Assembly (NCBI GenBank): GCA_030648005.1
Contig: JAUSIP010000017.1
Location: 1 to 56,990, forward strand
DNA: 56,990 bases
Reading direction: 5' to 3'
Source of the DNA: a bacterium
GTDB lineage: Bacteria > Patescibacteriota > Minisyncoccia > Phycocordibacterales > UBA12445
Below the pieces are notes generated by a model. That model did no database searches. It saw nothing but the letters and a program-made list of their open reading frames with translations, and was not told the origin of the DNA. The translations under genes and the position numbers were made by a program. Below, piece by piece: positions 35,298 to 44,472 of the stretch. Position 1 is the stretch's first letter. Every line of letters begins with the position of its first letter.

Positions 35298-35879
35298 TTA
35301 TACTGTTAACTTGGCTTTCCTAAACTCTTTTTTTGCTCTACATATCCTCGTCTTGATAGCCCCCACAGACACACCCTCCTCCTCTGCGATCTCCTTCTGT
35401 GGGACGCCGTCTATGAAGTATCGCTTCAAGACAGTGCTCAGATTGTCAGGAATTCTCGAGAGGATTGATGCTACGTAGTCCCTCATGGTCTCCTTCTCGA
35501 AATCCTTGCTCTGCATGTCCGGCAATACTTCATAAAACTCCGGATCAAGCTCCACTGTGTTCACTATACCTTTCTTCAACTTCTGGTAATGAGTAAAGGT
35601 TACATTGATCAATATCTTATATGCCCAAGACTTGAAAGTAGCCCCTTCTTGTGGAGTAAAACGCGCGGCATTCATATATATTCTAGTAAAGGCCTCCTGA
35701 ACGATATCCTCTGCCTCTTCCTGCTTATGAATTATCCTCATTGCCTTCCTTATGAAAGCCTCTTCGTAGCGGTCGACGATCATAGCAAAAAGGCTTGGCT
35801 TCTTTATAGAAAGTGCCAATATCTCCTCATCTTTCTTCGTATCTAGGGTCTTTTTGGGATCAAAATCGTCTAGAAGCAT
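35298..35879 (-). CDS. ECF-type RNA polymerase sigma factor, 193 aa
   Basis: Region 2 (LFAMIVDRYEEAFIRKAMRI then IHKQEEAEDIVQEAFTRIYM) binds core enzyme and the -10 element. Region 4 (LKRYFIDGVPQKEIAEEEGV then SVGAIKTRICRAKK) is the -35-binding helix-turn-helix. Length and the absence of regions 1 and 3 fit extracytoplasmic-function sigma factors. ATG 35879 (MLLDDFDPKK) is preferred to a TTG 18 bases upstream. No anti-sigma gene is recognisable next to it, so the controlling signal is unknown. The 3' end touches the second structured RNA copy. Confidence 0.92.
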   Translation of the reverse strand: MLLDDFDPKKTLDTKKDEEILALSIKKPSLFAMIVDRYEEAFIRKAMRIIHKQEEAEDIVQEAFTRIYMNAARFTPQEGATFKSWAYKILINVTFTHYQKLKKGIVNTVELDPEFYEVLPDMQSKDFEKETMRDYVASILSRIPDNLSTVLKRYFIDGVPQKEIAEEEGVSVGAIKTRICRAKKEFRKAKLTV

Positions 35880-35920
35880 GTTTTTACTATAGAACAAAAA
35901 GCGTGCACCTTCAAGTACAA

Positions 35921-36682
35921 CTACTTAACCGCCTCAATAGTCATAAACATCGGGATCTCATTCCTAGACTGATTCTCAGCCTGCGCCCTCTTGCCTACGC
36001 TTGTTTTGTTCGAGATCAGCTCATGCAAAGTTCTAACTAAAAAACCTGAACTCTTAAGTGCCTTAAAGTAATATTGTAACGGCCGATGGAAAGATGGAGT
36101 GAAGACCGGCTTATCCTCTCCTGGATGCATATTTATAGAAACTTTAAACTCCGACATATATTTATCAACTCTTCTGTATTGAATGTTTTTCTTATCATCA
36201 AAACCCCAGGCAGATTCTTGCGGTATTCTAAAGGCAGGGTGATTCAAAACCATAACTAGCGTTCCTGCACTCTTCAAAACCCTAGAACATTCTTTAAAGG
36301 TTGCAGTAACATCTTCTATATTCTGTAGAGCCAAAACTATTGTTATCTTATCAATACTATTATCTTGCAAAAAATCCAGCTTGTGCGATGGAGCAATAAA
36401 GTAACTAATGGCCGAGCCGGCCTTCTCATAATTCTTAGCTATATCTATCAACTCATGCGAGATGTCCGCACCCACCACCTCTGCACCGGCTGTCTTGAAG
36501 GCACGGGCGAAGAATCCCTGACCACAAGCCAAATCCAAAACTCTCTCCCCTTTCTGCAAAGATAAAATACCCATTAGATCCGGCAAGATTACATCTTTCT
36601 GGTAAGAACTACCTGTCTCCAGTAGATCATCATACCAAGAAGCCACTCCACCCCAGCCTGTGTTTGTGTCTTTATTTATCAT
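35921..36682 (-). CDS. Class I SAM-dependent methyltransferase, 253 aa
   Basis: SAM-binding motif I is VLDLACGQGFFARAF, motif II GAEVVGADIS, and the post-motif region is DKITIVLALQNIEDVTATFK. This is the Methyltransf_11/25 type; the substrate cannot be read from sequence, small molecules and lipids being typical. The start MINKDTNTG overlaps the end of the upstream membrane gene by 11 bases in another frame, indicating coupling. Confidence 0.88.
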   Translation of the reverse strand: MINKDTNTGWGGVASWYDDLLETGSSYQKDVILPDLMGILSLQKGERVLDLACGQGFFARAFKTAGAEVVGADISHELIDIAKNYEKAGSAISYFIAPSHKLDFLQDNSIDKITIVLALQNIEDVTATFKECSRVLKSAGTLVMVLNHPAFRIPQESAWGFDDKKNIQYRRVDKYMSEFKVSINMHPGEDKPVFTPSFHRPLQYYFKALKSSGFLVRTLHELISNKTSVGKRAQAENQSRNEIPMFMTIEAVK

Positions 36683-37085
36683 GTTGGTGGTGGATCTCAG
36701 CCTGAAGTTCCTTAACAATATCATCTATCTCCTCCACTTTCTTCTCCATCTCGTTCATCATCTTAAACTCTGCCACCAGCTCAGCCTCCTCCTTATCGAC
36801 CATCTTCCTCTCTTTGTTTATACCCGAAATTATAATGGTGTCTCCAATAAAGAACGACACAAAGAGTCCAGTCATAAGCAGTATACTGACACTTACAAAT
36901 ATCAATACCATCCCGCCGGCGGGAGTATTAAGGAAAGGCACCGAACTGGCTACAACAGAAATGCCTTGCCAGAAAAGGACGAGGGATACACCTCCAATCA
37001 AACTGTACAAAACAGGGCTATGGCTTAATGATCCACGGACCCGATCCTCCAGCTTATCGAAAAATTTGTATATTAATTTAAACAT
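36672..37085 (-). CDS. Two-span membrane protein with coiled-coil tail, 137 aa
   Basis: Two hydrophobic segments (about residues 25-48 and 57-88) are followed by a charged coiled coil (KEEAELVAEFKMMNEMEKKV then EEIDDIVKELQ) ending His-His-Gln-His-Asp-Lys. It resembles the low-affinity iron permease-like small proteins in layout but lacks clear motifs, so no function is claimed. Operon with the methyltransferase gene. Confidence 0.7.
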   Translation of the reverse strand: MFKLIYKFFDKLEDRVRGSLSHSPVLYSLIGGVSLVLFWQGISVVASSVPFLNTPAGGMVLIFVSVSILLMTGLFVSFFIGDTIIISGINKERKMVDKEEAELVAEFKMMNEMEKKVEEIDDIVKELQAEIHHQHDK

Positions 37086-37108
37086 TTACTCGTTTTAGTA
37101 ATTAGAAA

Positions 37109-37453
37109 TTACTTAATGCTCGCTCCATCAGCAACAGATTTCTCCGGCAACAATACTACTGGGCCATCTTCATCGTTGCTAGCAGCGAGCAACATCCCCT
37201 GCGATTCGTAACCAGCCAAGCTCTTCGGCTCCAAGTTGGCAACAATCACGATCTGTCTGCCGACTAAGTCCTCGACTTTATAAAACTTCTTCACACCGGC
37301 AATTATCTGACGCTTCTCCGTACCAATATCCACAACCAGCTTCAGAAGCTTATTTGAATCTTCTAAATCGTCAGCAGAAATAATAGTCCCAACCCGCAGG
37401 TCCACCTTGGCAAAATCTTCGAACGAAATAGTTGGTTTTATTGGGATAGTCAT
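37109..37453 (-). CDS. Free-standing tRNA-binding (EMAP/Myf) domain protein, 114 aa
   Basis: OB-fold domain like the C-terminal part of MetG or CsaA: FAKVDLRVGTIISADDLEDS, KLLKLVVDIGTEKRQIIAGV and GRQIVIVANLEPKSLAGYES then QGMLLAA. It binds the elbow of tRNA, and as a separate protein may act in trans with methionyl-tRNA synthetase. A complete single domain of normal length. Confidence 0.9.
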   Translation of the reverse strand: MTIPIKPTISFEDFAKVDLRVGTIISADDLEDSNKLLKLVVDIGTEKRQIIAGVKKFYKVEDLVGRQIVIVANLEPKSLAGYESQGMLLAASNDEDGPVVLLPEKSVADGASIK

Positions 37454-37552
37454 AGAAACATACTAGCAGAAATTAAAATTTAAGTGTATAGTCTACATCA
37501 GTGTTTTGATTCTTTGACATCCACTAGATGGTGGAATAAGGGGTGACAAAAA

Positions 37553-37912
37553 ATGATTGAGCAGAACAGTATGATGGAAACTAAGAAGTTGCCGAGTGTG
37601 TCTAAATTTTCCGTCAGTGAAGAGATAAACCCCGATAACTACCTGATACGTATAAAGATAACTTCGATAGACAGAATGAACAATACACTTGAGGCTATCG
37701 TCACAAGAGCCGGAGGCTATTTCTCAGAAGACTATCATGGTATCGGCGATGGATGTCCGCAAGATGGGTTCAAGAAGGGTATGGAACTGAAATTCAGACC
37801 GAACGAATCCGGCAACTGGGATCCTGAAGATAAGGCCGGTGTTGCCAAACATCTACCATGGTTCGAGCTCATGATTACTGAAGAGGGCAAAAAGCGCTTT
37901 GTTCACCCCTAA
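37553..37912 (+). CDS. Hypothetical soluble protein, 119 aa
   Basis: Mixed alpha/beta with DNYLIRIKITSIDRMNNTLE, GGYFSEDYHGIGDGCPQDGF and WFELMITEEGKKRFVHP. No signal peptide or membrane helix, and no family recognised. Start ATG 37553 is preceded by AAGGGGTGA, a moderate ribosome-binding site. Its TAA stop overlaps the obg stop by four bases (37909-37912) on the opposite strand, so there is no room for a terminator. Confidence 0.7.
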   Translation: MIEQNSMMETKKLPSVSKFSVSEEINPDNYLIRIKITSIDRMNNTLEAIVTRAGGYFSEDYHGIGDGCPQDGFKKGMELKFRPNESGNWDPEDKAGVAKHLPWFELMITEEGKKRFVHP

Positions 37913-38910
37913 GACTTCCTTACTGTTATCCTCGCCTTCTTGGTGGGGATTTTTTTCTGTAAAAATTTAACTAATTTATCAAAAAAGGTTTTTAATGATA
38001 CGTCGTCATATATAGAAATAAGTGAATAGTTCTTAGATATCTTTTTTACCTCTTTCTCAATTTTTTTAAGCTTATCCGGCGAGACATTGTCTATCTTAGT
38101 GATAGCTATATACTCACGCTTCGCACCCAATGTCTCACTGTACCCCTCGATCTCCCCTCTTATAACTCTATAATCTTCCGATACATTTTCTGACTCTGCT
38201 GAGACACAATGCACCAGCAATCCTGTCCTCTCGATATGGCGCAAGAACTTTGTCCCCAAGCCCTTTCCAGTCGACGCGCCCTCTATCAAGCCGGGAATAT
38301 CGGCCATAATTAAACCTCCTGGCAGAGCACCAAGATGTGGCTCGAGAGTTGTAAAGTTGTAGTTACCAACCTTGCTTCGCGAACCCGTTAGGGCGTTCAA
38401 GAGGCTCGACTTACCGACATTTGGAAGACCGAAGAGACCGACATCTGCGATAAGTTGAAGCTCAAGATGAAGCTCCGCTTCATAGCCATTCCTCCCCTCC
38501 TCGTATCTGTTAGGCTCAAAAGACCTAGCAGTCGCAAACTGGTAGTTGCCTCGCCCCCTCACTCCGCCCTTTCCCACAAGTATACGTTCCCCCTCATTGA
38601 TAAGTTCTGTGCGTTCACCAGTCGTCAGATTATTTACGATAGTCCCTCTTGGAATCCTTAAAATCGTGTCCAGTCCATCCCGACCGTTGGCTTTGGCCTG
38701 ACCAAACAAGCCTTTCTCTGCGTTAAAAACCTTCTCATAACGGAAGCGGGATAAATCTAGAATATCACGGCTTGCTTCCAAAAAAACATTTCCTCCATTA
38801 CCACCATCACCACCAGATGGGCGTTTGGAGAACTTACCCTCACCAAAAGAGACGCCCCCTCGGCCACCATCTCCTCCTCTTACTCTAATTGTAACTTCAT
38901 CAACTAACAT
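37909..38910 (-). CDS. obg: Obg GTPase, 333 aa
   Basis: Ribosome-associated GTPase acting in 50S assembly and stress control. The Gly-rich Obg domain occupies about residues 1-157 (VRGGDGGRGGVSFGEGKFSK, GGDGGNGGNVFLEA). The G domain follows with G1 GLPNVGKSSL, switch GNYNFTTLEPHLG, G3 DIPGLIEGAS and G4 TKID. The C-terminal OCT domain is absent and replaced by a short Lys-rich tail. It overlaps trxB by one base (TAATG). A GTPase matching this 23S/ribosome role lies in the same window as engB. Confidence 0.95.
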   Translation of the reverse strand: MLVDEVTIRVRGGDGGRGGVSFGEGKFSKRPSGGDGGNGGNVFLEASRDILDLSRFRYEKVFNAEKGLFGQAKANGRDGLDTILRIPRGTIVNNLTTGERTELINEGERILVGKGGVRGRGNYQFATARSFEPNRYEEGRNGYEAELHLELQLIADVGLFGLPNVGKSSLLNALTGSRSKVGNYNFTTLEPHLGALPGGLIMADIPGLIEGASTGKGLGTKFLRHIERTGLLVHCVSAESENVSEDYRVIRGEIEGYSETLGAKREYIAITKIDNVSPDKLKKIEKEVKKISKNYSLISIYDDVSLKTFFDKLVKFLQKKIPTKKARITVRKS

Positions 38911-39881
38911 TATTTATTACTTGGCACCCAATGCACCTCACAAAGTGCACCATGCATCTTATTATCCTGATAAGCGGAAGTTGCCGCCACAGAACCCATC
39001 GCAGCAGCAGTGATCGCCTGCTTAAAGCTACCAAAAAAGTTCACCGTATCGCCAGCAGCAAAAACTCCATCGACGTTCGTTTTCATAGTATTATCTACTA
39101 CAATATAACCTCTTTCATCAGTAATCACTCCGAGAGATTTCGCCAACGCCGTATTTGGCAATGCTCCTATCTCGACGAATGCGCCGTCCACAATCAGTTC
39201 ATTGGATCCATTATATGGAGTTGATAAAATCAACTTTTCCAACTTATCTTTGCCAACCAGCTCTTTAACTTCAGTGTTGAGTAAAATCTCCACCTTATCT
39301 CCAAGCTTTTTCATCTCTTCATAATTTATAGGCTCGGCCTTGATCTCACTGCCTCGAACAAGCAAGTATATTTTCTTAACAAACTCCGCGGCTAAGTTAA
39401 CCCCCTTAACAGCGGCATCACCCCCGCCGATCATCGCTATCGTCTTACCTGAATAAACCGGCCCGTCGCAAGTCACACAATAATGCACACCCCTAGCACC
39501 GAGCTCTTTCTCATTGGGCAGACCGAGCCTTCTCCTCTCAGCACCATTGGCCAAAATTATAGTCCTAGCCGGATATTCTACTGGTGGTTTAGACCCTGGA
39601 GTAGCGACAACTGCGAAACAGTGCCCCTCACGCTTCACTTCGGAGACCTTGCCGTCGAAGAACTCCACTCCAACATCCTTCGCCTGCTCCTTCATCTTCT
39701 TCATAAGCTCGTAACCATCAATCGGACCAGTACCAGGATAGTTGTAGAAAGTTCCGCCGGTCGCACTCTCTCCGCCAAATTCCTGACTGATTATCATCAC
39801 CTTCATCTTATACCGCCCAGCATAAATACCGGCAGATAAGCCGGCAGCTCCGGAACCGATTATTATCAGGTCGTAAACCAT
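38910..39881 (-). CDS. trxB: Thioredoxin reductase, 323 aa
   Basis: NADPH-dependent FAD enzyme that reduces thioredoxin or glutaredoxin-like partners. FAD motif IIGSGAAGLSAGIYAGRY starts it, the redox-active pair is HYCVTCDG (Cys-Val-Thr-Cys where Cys-Ala-Thr-Cys is usual), the NADPH motif is AMIGGGDAAVKGVNLA, and the C-terminal FAD motif is DGVFAAGDTVNFFG. Its natural partner is likely the glutaredoxin-like protein encoded 11 bases upstream. Confidence 0.95.
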   Translation of the reverse strand: MVYDLIIIGSGAAGLSAGIYAGRYKMKVMIISQEFGGESATGGTFYNYPGTGPIDGYELMKKMKEQAKDVGVEFFDGKVSEVKREGHCFAVVATPGSKPPVEYPARTIILANGAERRRLGLPNEKELGARGVHYCVTCDGPVYSGKTIAMIGGGDAAVKGVNLAAEFVKKIYLLVRGSEIKAEPINYEEMKKLGDKVEILLNTEVKELVGKDKLEKLILSTPYNGSNELIVDGAFVEIGALPNTALAKSLGVITDERGYIVVDNTMKTNVDGVFAAGDTVNFFGSFKQAITAAAMGSVAATSAYQDNKMHGALCEVHWVPSNK

Positions 39882-39891
39882 ATTTGTTATT

Positions 39892-40125
39892 TTAGAGTCC
39901 CAAAAGCTCGTTAATCCTCTCCTTATCGAACCCTACCACTAATGTGCCATCAATGTCGATAACAGGCACTCCGCTCTGATTGGACTTAGTCAACATTTCA
40001 TTTCTAGCCTTCTCGTCGGAAGAAACGTCGAAATCAGTATATTCTATCTTCTTCTCGCCGAAATACTCCTTCGCCATCTTGCAATATGTGCACCAAGGGG
40101 TGCTGTATACTTTAACTGTTGCCAT
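39892..40125 (-). CDS. Glutaredoxin/NrdH-like redoxin, 77 aa
   Basis: Small thiol-disulfide carrier. The active site is YSTPWCTYCKMAKEYF (Cys-Thr-Tyr-Cys), and the cis-Pro loop is QSGVPVIDIDG. The length and Trp-Cys start fit NrdH or glutaredoxin-like proteins that are reduced by thioredoxin reductase, consistent with the adjacent trxB. Could feed ribonucleotide reductase or peroxidases. Confidence 0.92.
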   Translation of the reverse strand: MATVKVYSTPWCTYCKMAKEYFGEKKIEYTDFDVSSDEKARNEMLTKSNQSGVPVIDIDGTLVVGFDKERINELLGL

Positions 40126-40241
40126 TTGTTTGTTTTTAGCTCTGATAATCTATTATTCTCTGATTATAGTACAAAAGTGACAAAAGAGCGAAATATGGTT
40201 AATACACTGGAATAATATTAAAAAGGTGGCATAATAACCGT

Positions 40242-42047
40242 ATGAAAAATATGTTACAAAAAATTAAAACATACGCACTCTTACATAAAATTCAGAGTGG
40301 AGTAGCCTTATTTTTCCTTGCCGGCGCAAGCTATTGGACGTATGGTAAATTAACCGGTACCAACAGCGAGACTCTATATACGACAGCAGTAGCGCAGAAG
40401 GGCACCATCGTCTCATCTATCTCCGGCAGTGGACAAGTATCAGCATCAGATCAAGTAGATATAAAACCGAAAGTGTCCGGGGATATTGCCTACGTAAGTT
40501 TAACTAACGGCCAGAGCGTATATCGGGGATCACTAATAGCTCAACTAGACACCAAGGATGCGGAGAAGGTGGTTCGCGATGCAGAGACTTCTTTAGAGAC
40601 AGCGAAGCTAACACTCGAGAAGATACTCAAGCCGGCAGATACCCTATCTCTAATCCAATCAGAGAACTCTCTAACCAATGCTAAACAAGCAAAAACGCGC
40701 GCGGAAGACAATCTAGCCGTAGCCTATGACGATGCATTTACGTCCGTCTCTAACGCCTTCATAGATCTTGCCCCGGTAATAACCGGCATCCAAGATATTC
40801 TATATAAGAACACTAATAACGCGGGTCAAGATAATATCTCCTACTATACGGATCTGGTAAAGAACTATGATACTGCCGTCTATATATACAGAGACAGTGC
40901 GGCGGCCGGTTACCAAACTGCCCGATCTGCGTATGACAAAACATTCTTACAGTATAAAACCGTCAATAGAGATGCTGATAAAGCGACGATAGAGAAATTA
41001 CTTACCGACACTAGCATGATGGCGAGAGCAATGACGGAGTCAGTCAAAAATACCTCTAACTTTTTGAGTTTTGTGAAAGATAAACTGACGGAGCGTAATA
41101 ACTCTGTACCAACCCAACTTACAAGCAATCAAACCAGTATCGACTCTTACACGAGCAAGACGAACTCTAGTCTCAGCAACCTCACCGGCAATGTAAGCAG
41201 TCTGAAAAATGCAAAAGATACTCTTGTGAATAGTGAGTCAACAATTACAGAGAGAACAGAGTCTTTAGCTAAGTTGAAAGCTGGAAGTGATGAGCTCGAC
41301 ATAAGATCAGCCAGGATATCTGTCCAGCAGAAAGAGGATGCTCTGCAAGATGCCAAAGATAATTTGGAAAAATATTATATCCGCTCCCCCTTTGATGGTA
41401 CAGTTACTAAAATATCAGTAAAAAAAGGTGATTCAGTTGGAAGTGGTACAGCAATAGCGACAGTTGTAACCAAGCAGAAGTTGGCAGAGATCTCACTTAA
41501 CGAAGTGGATGTTTCGAAGGTTAAATTAGGCAACAAGGCCACCGTCACATTTGACGCCATCGAAGGCCTGACAATCACCGGACAAGTTGTAGAGTTAGAC
41601 ACTATCGGTACCGTATCTCAAGGTGTAGTTACGTACAACATCAAGATCAGCTTCGATACCCAAGACGACAGAGTTAAAGCCGGGATGAGTATGAGCGTGG
41701 CTATCATAACTGGAGTTAAGCCTGATGTTATCGTTGTACCCAACAGTGCTATAAAGTCGAGAGGAGAGTTATACTATGTGGAAATATCGGATAATCGTCT
41801 TCCTAAAGGATCGAGTGGTCAAGGAACCCCTTCGGACACACCTCCTCGTCAAGTAACTATAGAGATAGGTATCGCAAACGACACAGAGACAGAGATCATC
41901 TCGGGAATTAAGGAGGGTGACAACGTCATCATCAGAACGGTCGCACCTTCCGCGACCCCTGTATCAACCCAGGCGCCGAGTATCTTCGGAGCTGCCGGTG
42001 GTGGCAACAGGAACGCCGGGGGCAATGCTGTTCGTATACCACGATAA
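40242..42047 (+). CDS. MacA/HlyD-type membrane-fusion subunit of an ABC exporter, 601 aa
   Basis: Membrane anchor at about residues 15-33, then a lipoyl/barrel-sandwich half (SGQVSASDQVDIKPKVSGDI), a very long helical coiled-coil region (about 100-370, longer than in MacA of Gram-negatives), the second lipoyl half (YYIRSPFDGTVTKISVKKGD, about 380-405) and beta-barrel domains (ISLNEVDVSKVKLGNKATVT). The C-terminus is Gly/Asn-rich. It is the first gene of a three-gene set with the ATPase 11 bases and the permease five bases downstream. In cells without an outer membrane the adaptor probably spans the wall. Confidence 0.88.
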   Translation: MKNMLQKIKTYALLHKIQSGVALFFLAGASYWTYGKLTGTNSETLYTTAVAQKGTIVSSISGSGQVSASDQVDIKPKVSGDIAYVSLTNGQSVYRGSLIAQLDTKDAEKVVRDAETSLETAKLTLEKILKPADTLSLIQSENSLTNAKQAKTRAEDNLAVAYDDAFTSVSNAFIDLAPVITGIQDILYKNTNNAGQDNISYYTDLVKNYDTAVYIYRDSAAAGYQTARSAYDKTFLQYKTVNRDADKATIEKLLTDTSMMARAMTESVKNTSNFLSFVKDKLTERNNSVPTQLTSNQTSIDSYTSKTNSSLSNLTGNVSSLKNAKDTLVNSESTITERTESLAKLKAGSDELDIRSARISVQQKEDALQDAKDNLEKYYIRSPFDGTVTKISVKKGDSVGSGTAIATVVTKQKLAEISLNEVDVSKVKLGNKATVTFDAIEGLTITGQVVELDTIGTVSQGVVTYNIKISFDTQDDRVKAGMSMSVAIITGVKPDVIVVPNSAIKSRGELYYVEISDNRLPKGSSGQGTPSDTPPRQVTIEIGIANDTETEIISGIKEGDNVIIRTVAPSATPVSTQAPSIFGAAGGGNRNAGGNAVRIPR

Positions 42048-42058
42048 GACAGTCACAC

Positions 42059-42781
42059 ATGATAGAAATTCAAGAGATCACAAAGATGTATAGCGGAGGC
42101 GACGTTGGCTTCCTGGCACTCAAAGGAGTCAGCTTCAAGATAGAAGACGGAGAGTTCGTGGCAATAATGGGGCCATCAGGATCGGGTAAGTCCACACTCA
42201 TGCACATACTAGGGGCACTGGATACCCCGACAAGCGGAACATATTTCCTAGATAAAAAAGATGTTTCAACCTTAACTGATGATGAGCTCGCTGATATTAG
42301 AAAAGATAAGATCGGATTCGTTTTTCAGTCTTTCAATCTTCTTCCTCGAACCACAGTGCTCCGCAATGTCATGCTTCCGTTGATATACGCGGATGTCGCC
42401 CCAGAAGAGAGGGTCAAGCGCGCAGAAGCTGCTCTTACGGCGGCCGGTCTTGATAAAGAACTGTTCACCCACCTTTCCAACCAACTCTCAGGTGGACAGA
42501 TCCAGCGAGTCGCTATTGCGCGCGCCTTAGTGAACAATCCGACGCTTATACTCGCCGACGAGCCGACAGGAAATCTTGACTCTAAGACCGGCGAGATAGT
42601 CTTGGGTACCTTCCAACGTCTCAACTCTGAACAGGGTAGAACAATAATTCTTATCACTCACGAACAGGATGTGGCAGAACATGCCGGCAGGATCATCCAC
42701 ATCAAGGACGGCTTGATTATCAGCGACTCCAAAAAGCATAGCAGGAGAATGATTCGACAAAAACTCACCATAAATAATTAA
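42059..42781 (+). CDS. ABC exporter ATP-binding subunit, MacB/LolD type, 240 aa
   Basis: Walker A GPSGSGKST (about residue 40), Q-loop, signature LSGGQIQRVAIARAL, Walker B LILADEPTGNLD and the switch His in ITHEQD. This family powers type VII ABC systems (MacB, LolCDE, FtsE) that transmit force across the membrane and do not move substrate through it. Partners are the adjacent adaptor and permease. The C-terminal tail is basic. Confidence 0.95.
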   Translation: MIEIQEITKMYSGGDVGFLALKGVSFKIEDGEFVAIMGPSGSGKSTLMHILGALDTPTSGTYFLDKKDVSTLTDDELADIRKDKIGFVFQSFNLLPRTTVLRNVMLPLIYADVAPEERVKRAEAALTAAGLDKELFTHLSNQLSGGQIQRVAIARALVNNPTLILADEPTGNLDSKTGEIVLGTFQRLNSEQGRTIILITHEQDVAEHAGRIIHIKDGLIISDSKKHSRRMIRQKLTINN

Positions 42782-42786
42782 ATACA

Positions 42787-43998
42787 ATGACCACTTCAGA
42801 TTTATTACACGAAACATATTCAGCTCTATCGGCCAACAAGGCGCGATCGGGTTTAACCGTACTAGGTATAGTCATAGGTATAAGCTCTGTGATCGCGATG
42901 GTGTCGATCGGACAAGGGGCACAAAATTCGATTCAGACAAGTATCGAAGGTCTCGGTTCTAACCTGCTCACTATCCTGCCGGGCGTTGTCCAACCGGGAC
43001 GCGGGATCGTATCTTCCGGTCGAGGATCAGCGCAAACTTTAAAAAATGAAGATATAGACATAATCGAGAGTATCGATGGCGTTAATACTATCTCTCCTGA
43101 AGTATCCAGGCGCTTTCAAGTGGTGGCACCGACAGGCAACAACACGAATACTACAATTAATGGAGTACTTCCGGAGTTTGAGACTGTCCGAAACATTACA
43201 GTCAATAACGGTTCTTTCTTTAACCAGGCCAGCTCTCGGGACATTGCCCGTACAGCAATTTTAGGAGCCACTGTAGCCACAGATCTGTTCGGAGAGTCAG
43301 ATCCGATAGGCAAAACAATACGCATAAATAAAGTTAACTTCCGAGTTATCGGTGTCTTGACCGCGAAGGGTGGAGCCGGATTCTCCGGTCCTGACGACAT
43401 GATACTAGTGCCTCTAGTAACTATGCAAAAAATTTTAAGTGGCGTTGACTATCTGACTACCGTCGCAGTAAGTGTAGCCGACAAAGATCGCATGGACGAA
43501 GTCAAACAGAATATTACCGACGCTCTAATGACAAAACATCGCGTCACCGAGGCTGACTTCTCTGTGATCTCCCAAAACGATATCTTAGGCACATTGACGC
43601 AGATCGTTACGACCTTTACACTCTTTCTTGCTTCGATCGCCGGTATATCCCTGCTGGTTGGCGGCATAGGTATTATGAACATGATGCTAACGACAGTTAC
43701 AGAAAGGACTAAAGAGATTGGCTTAAGGAAAGCGATTGGCGCAAAGAGGCGTGATATCAATCTCCAATTCCTGGCCGAAGCGGTGATGCTCACTTTCTTC
43801 GGCGGGCTAATCGGCGTTATATTAGGCTGGCTAGTATCATTCGGTATTACCTATTTTGGAATCCTTCAAACAGAAGTTTCCATCTCTTCCGTCCTTCTAG
43901 CATTCGGCGTATCTACCGCAATCGGTATAATCTTCGGTTACTACCCAGCGAAACGTGCTGCAGCCTTAAGCCCGATAGAGACGTTGCGATATGAGTAA
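42787..43998 (+). CDS. ABC exporter permease, MacB/FtsX type, 403 aa
   Basis: One N-terminal helix (about 20-42), a large extracytoplasmic MacB_PCD domain (about 45-255), then three helices near the C-terminus (about 280-305, 328-352 and 362-388) that make up the FtsX domain. Motif GIGIMNMMLTTVTERTKEIG then LRKAIGA is characteristic of MacB. It completes a tripartite exporter, perhaps for peptides, lipids or toxic compounds; the substrate is unknown. Confidence 0.93.
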   Translation: MTTSDLLHETYSALSANKARSGLTVLGIVIGISSVIAMVSIGQGAQNSIQTSIEGLGSNLLTILPGVVQPGRGIVSSGRGSAQTLKNEDIDIIESIDGVNTISPEVSRRFQVVAPTGNNTNTTINGVLPEFETVRNITVNNGSFFNQASSRDIARTAILGATVATDLFGESDPIGKTIRINKVNFRVIGVLTAKGGAGFSGPDDMILVPLVTMQKILSGVDYLTTVAVSVADKDRMDEVKQNITDALMTKHRVTEADFSVISQNDILGTLTQIVTTFTLFLASIAGISLLVGGIGIMNMMLTTVTERTKEIGLRKAIGAKRRDINLQFLAEAVMLTFFGGLIGVILGWLVSFGITYFGILQTEVSISSVLLAFGVSTAIGIIFGYYPAKRAAALSPIETLRYE

Positions 43999-44044
43999 TT
44001 ATTTAATAGAATTAAAAAATATTAACAACTAGCAAATAAATTAT

Positions 44045-44467
44045 ATGGGAAAGGCAGTAGCATTAATTGTTGTAATTATATTATTAGTCGGAGGAATTTT
44101 CATACGGAGAGCATCTCCTACTCCGCAAGTATTACCGACAGCAGAGACGACACCTTCACCGGCTCCAGAGGCAACTCAAACAACTAGTTCAGTAAAAGAG
44201 TTTGTAGTGACAGGTTCAAACTTTACATACTCTCCAAACACCATCAGCGTGAAAAAAGGTGACAAAGTTAAGATAATCTTCAAGAATGCCGACGGCTTCC
44301 ACGATTTCAAGATCGACGAATATGGCGTATTCACTCAGAAGATAGGTGCGGGAAAAGAAGAAACTATCCAGTTCGTTGCAGACAAGGCCGGCAGTTTCGA
44401 ATATTATTGCTCTATCGGCTCTCACCGCCAGATGGGCATGAAGGGTACACTTACAGTATCTGAATAA
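44045..44467 (+). CDS. Membrane-anchored cupredoxin, 140 aa
   Basis: An N-terminal membrane helix (about residues 3-20) and a Pro/Thr linker (to about 50) precede a single plastocyanin-like domain. Probable type 1 copper ligands are His86 (in FHDFKI), Cys122 (EYYCSIGSHRQMG), His127 and Met132. It would carry electrons outside the membrane. The next gene, six bases on, is a ferric-reductase-like flavocytochrome, so the pair could form an electron path across the membrane. Confidence 0.88.
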   Translation: MGKAVALIVVIILLVGGIFIRRASPTPQVLPTAETTPSPAPEATQTTSSVKEFVVTGSNFTYSPNTISVKKGDKVKIIFKNADGFHDFKIDEYGVFTQKIGAGKEETIQFVADKAGSFEYYCSIGSHRQMGMKGTLTVSE

Positions 44468-44472
44468 AATAA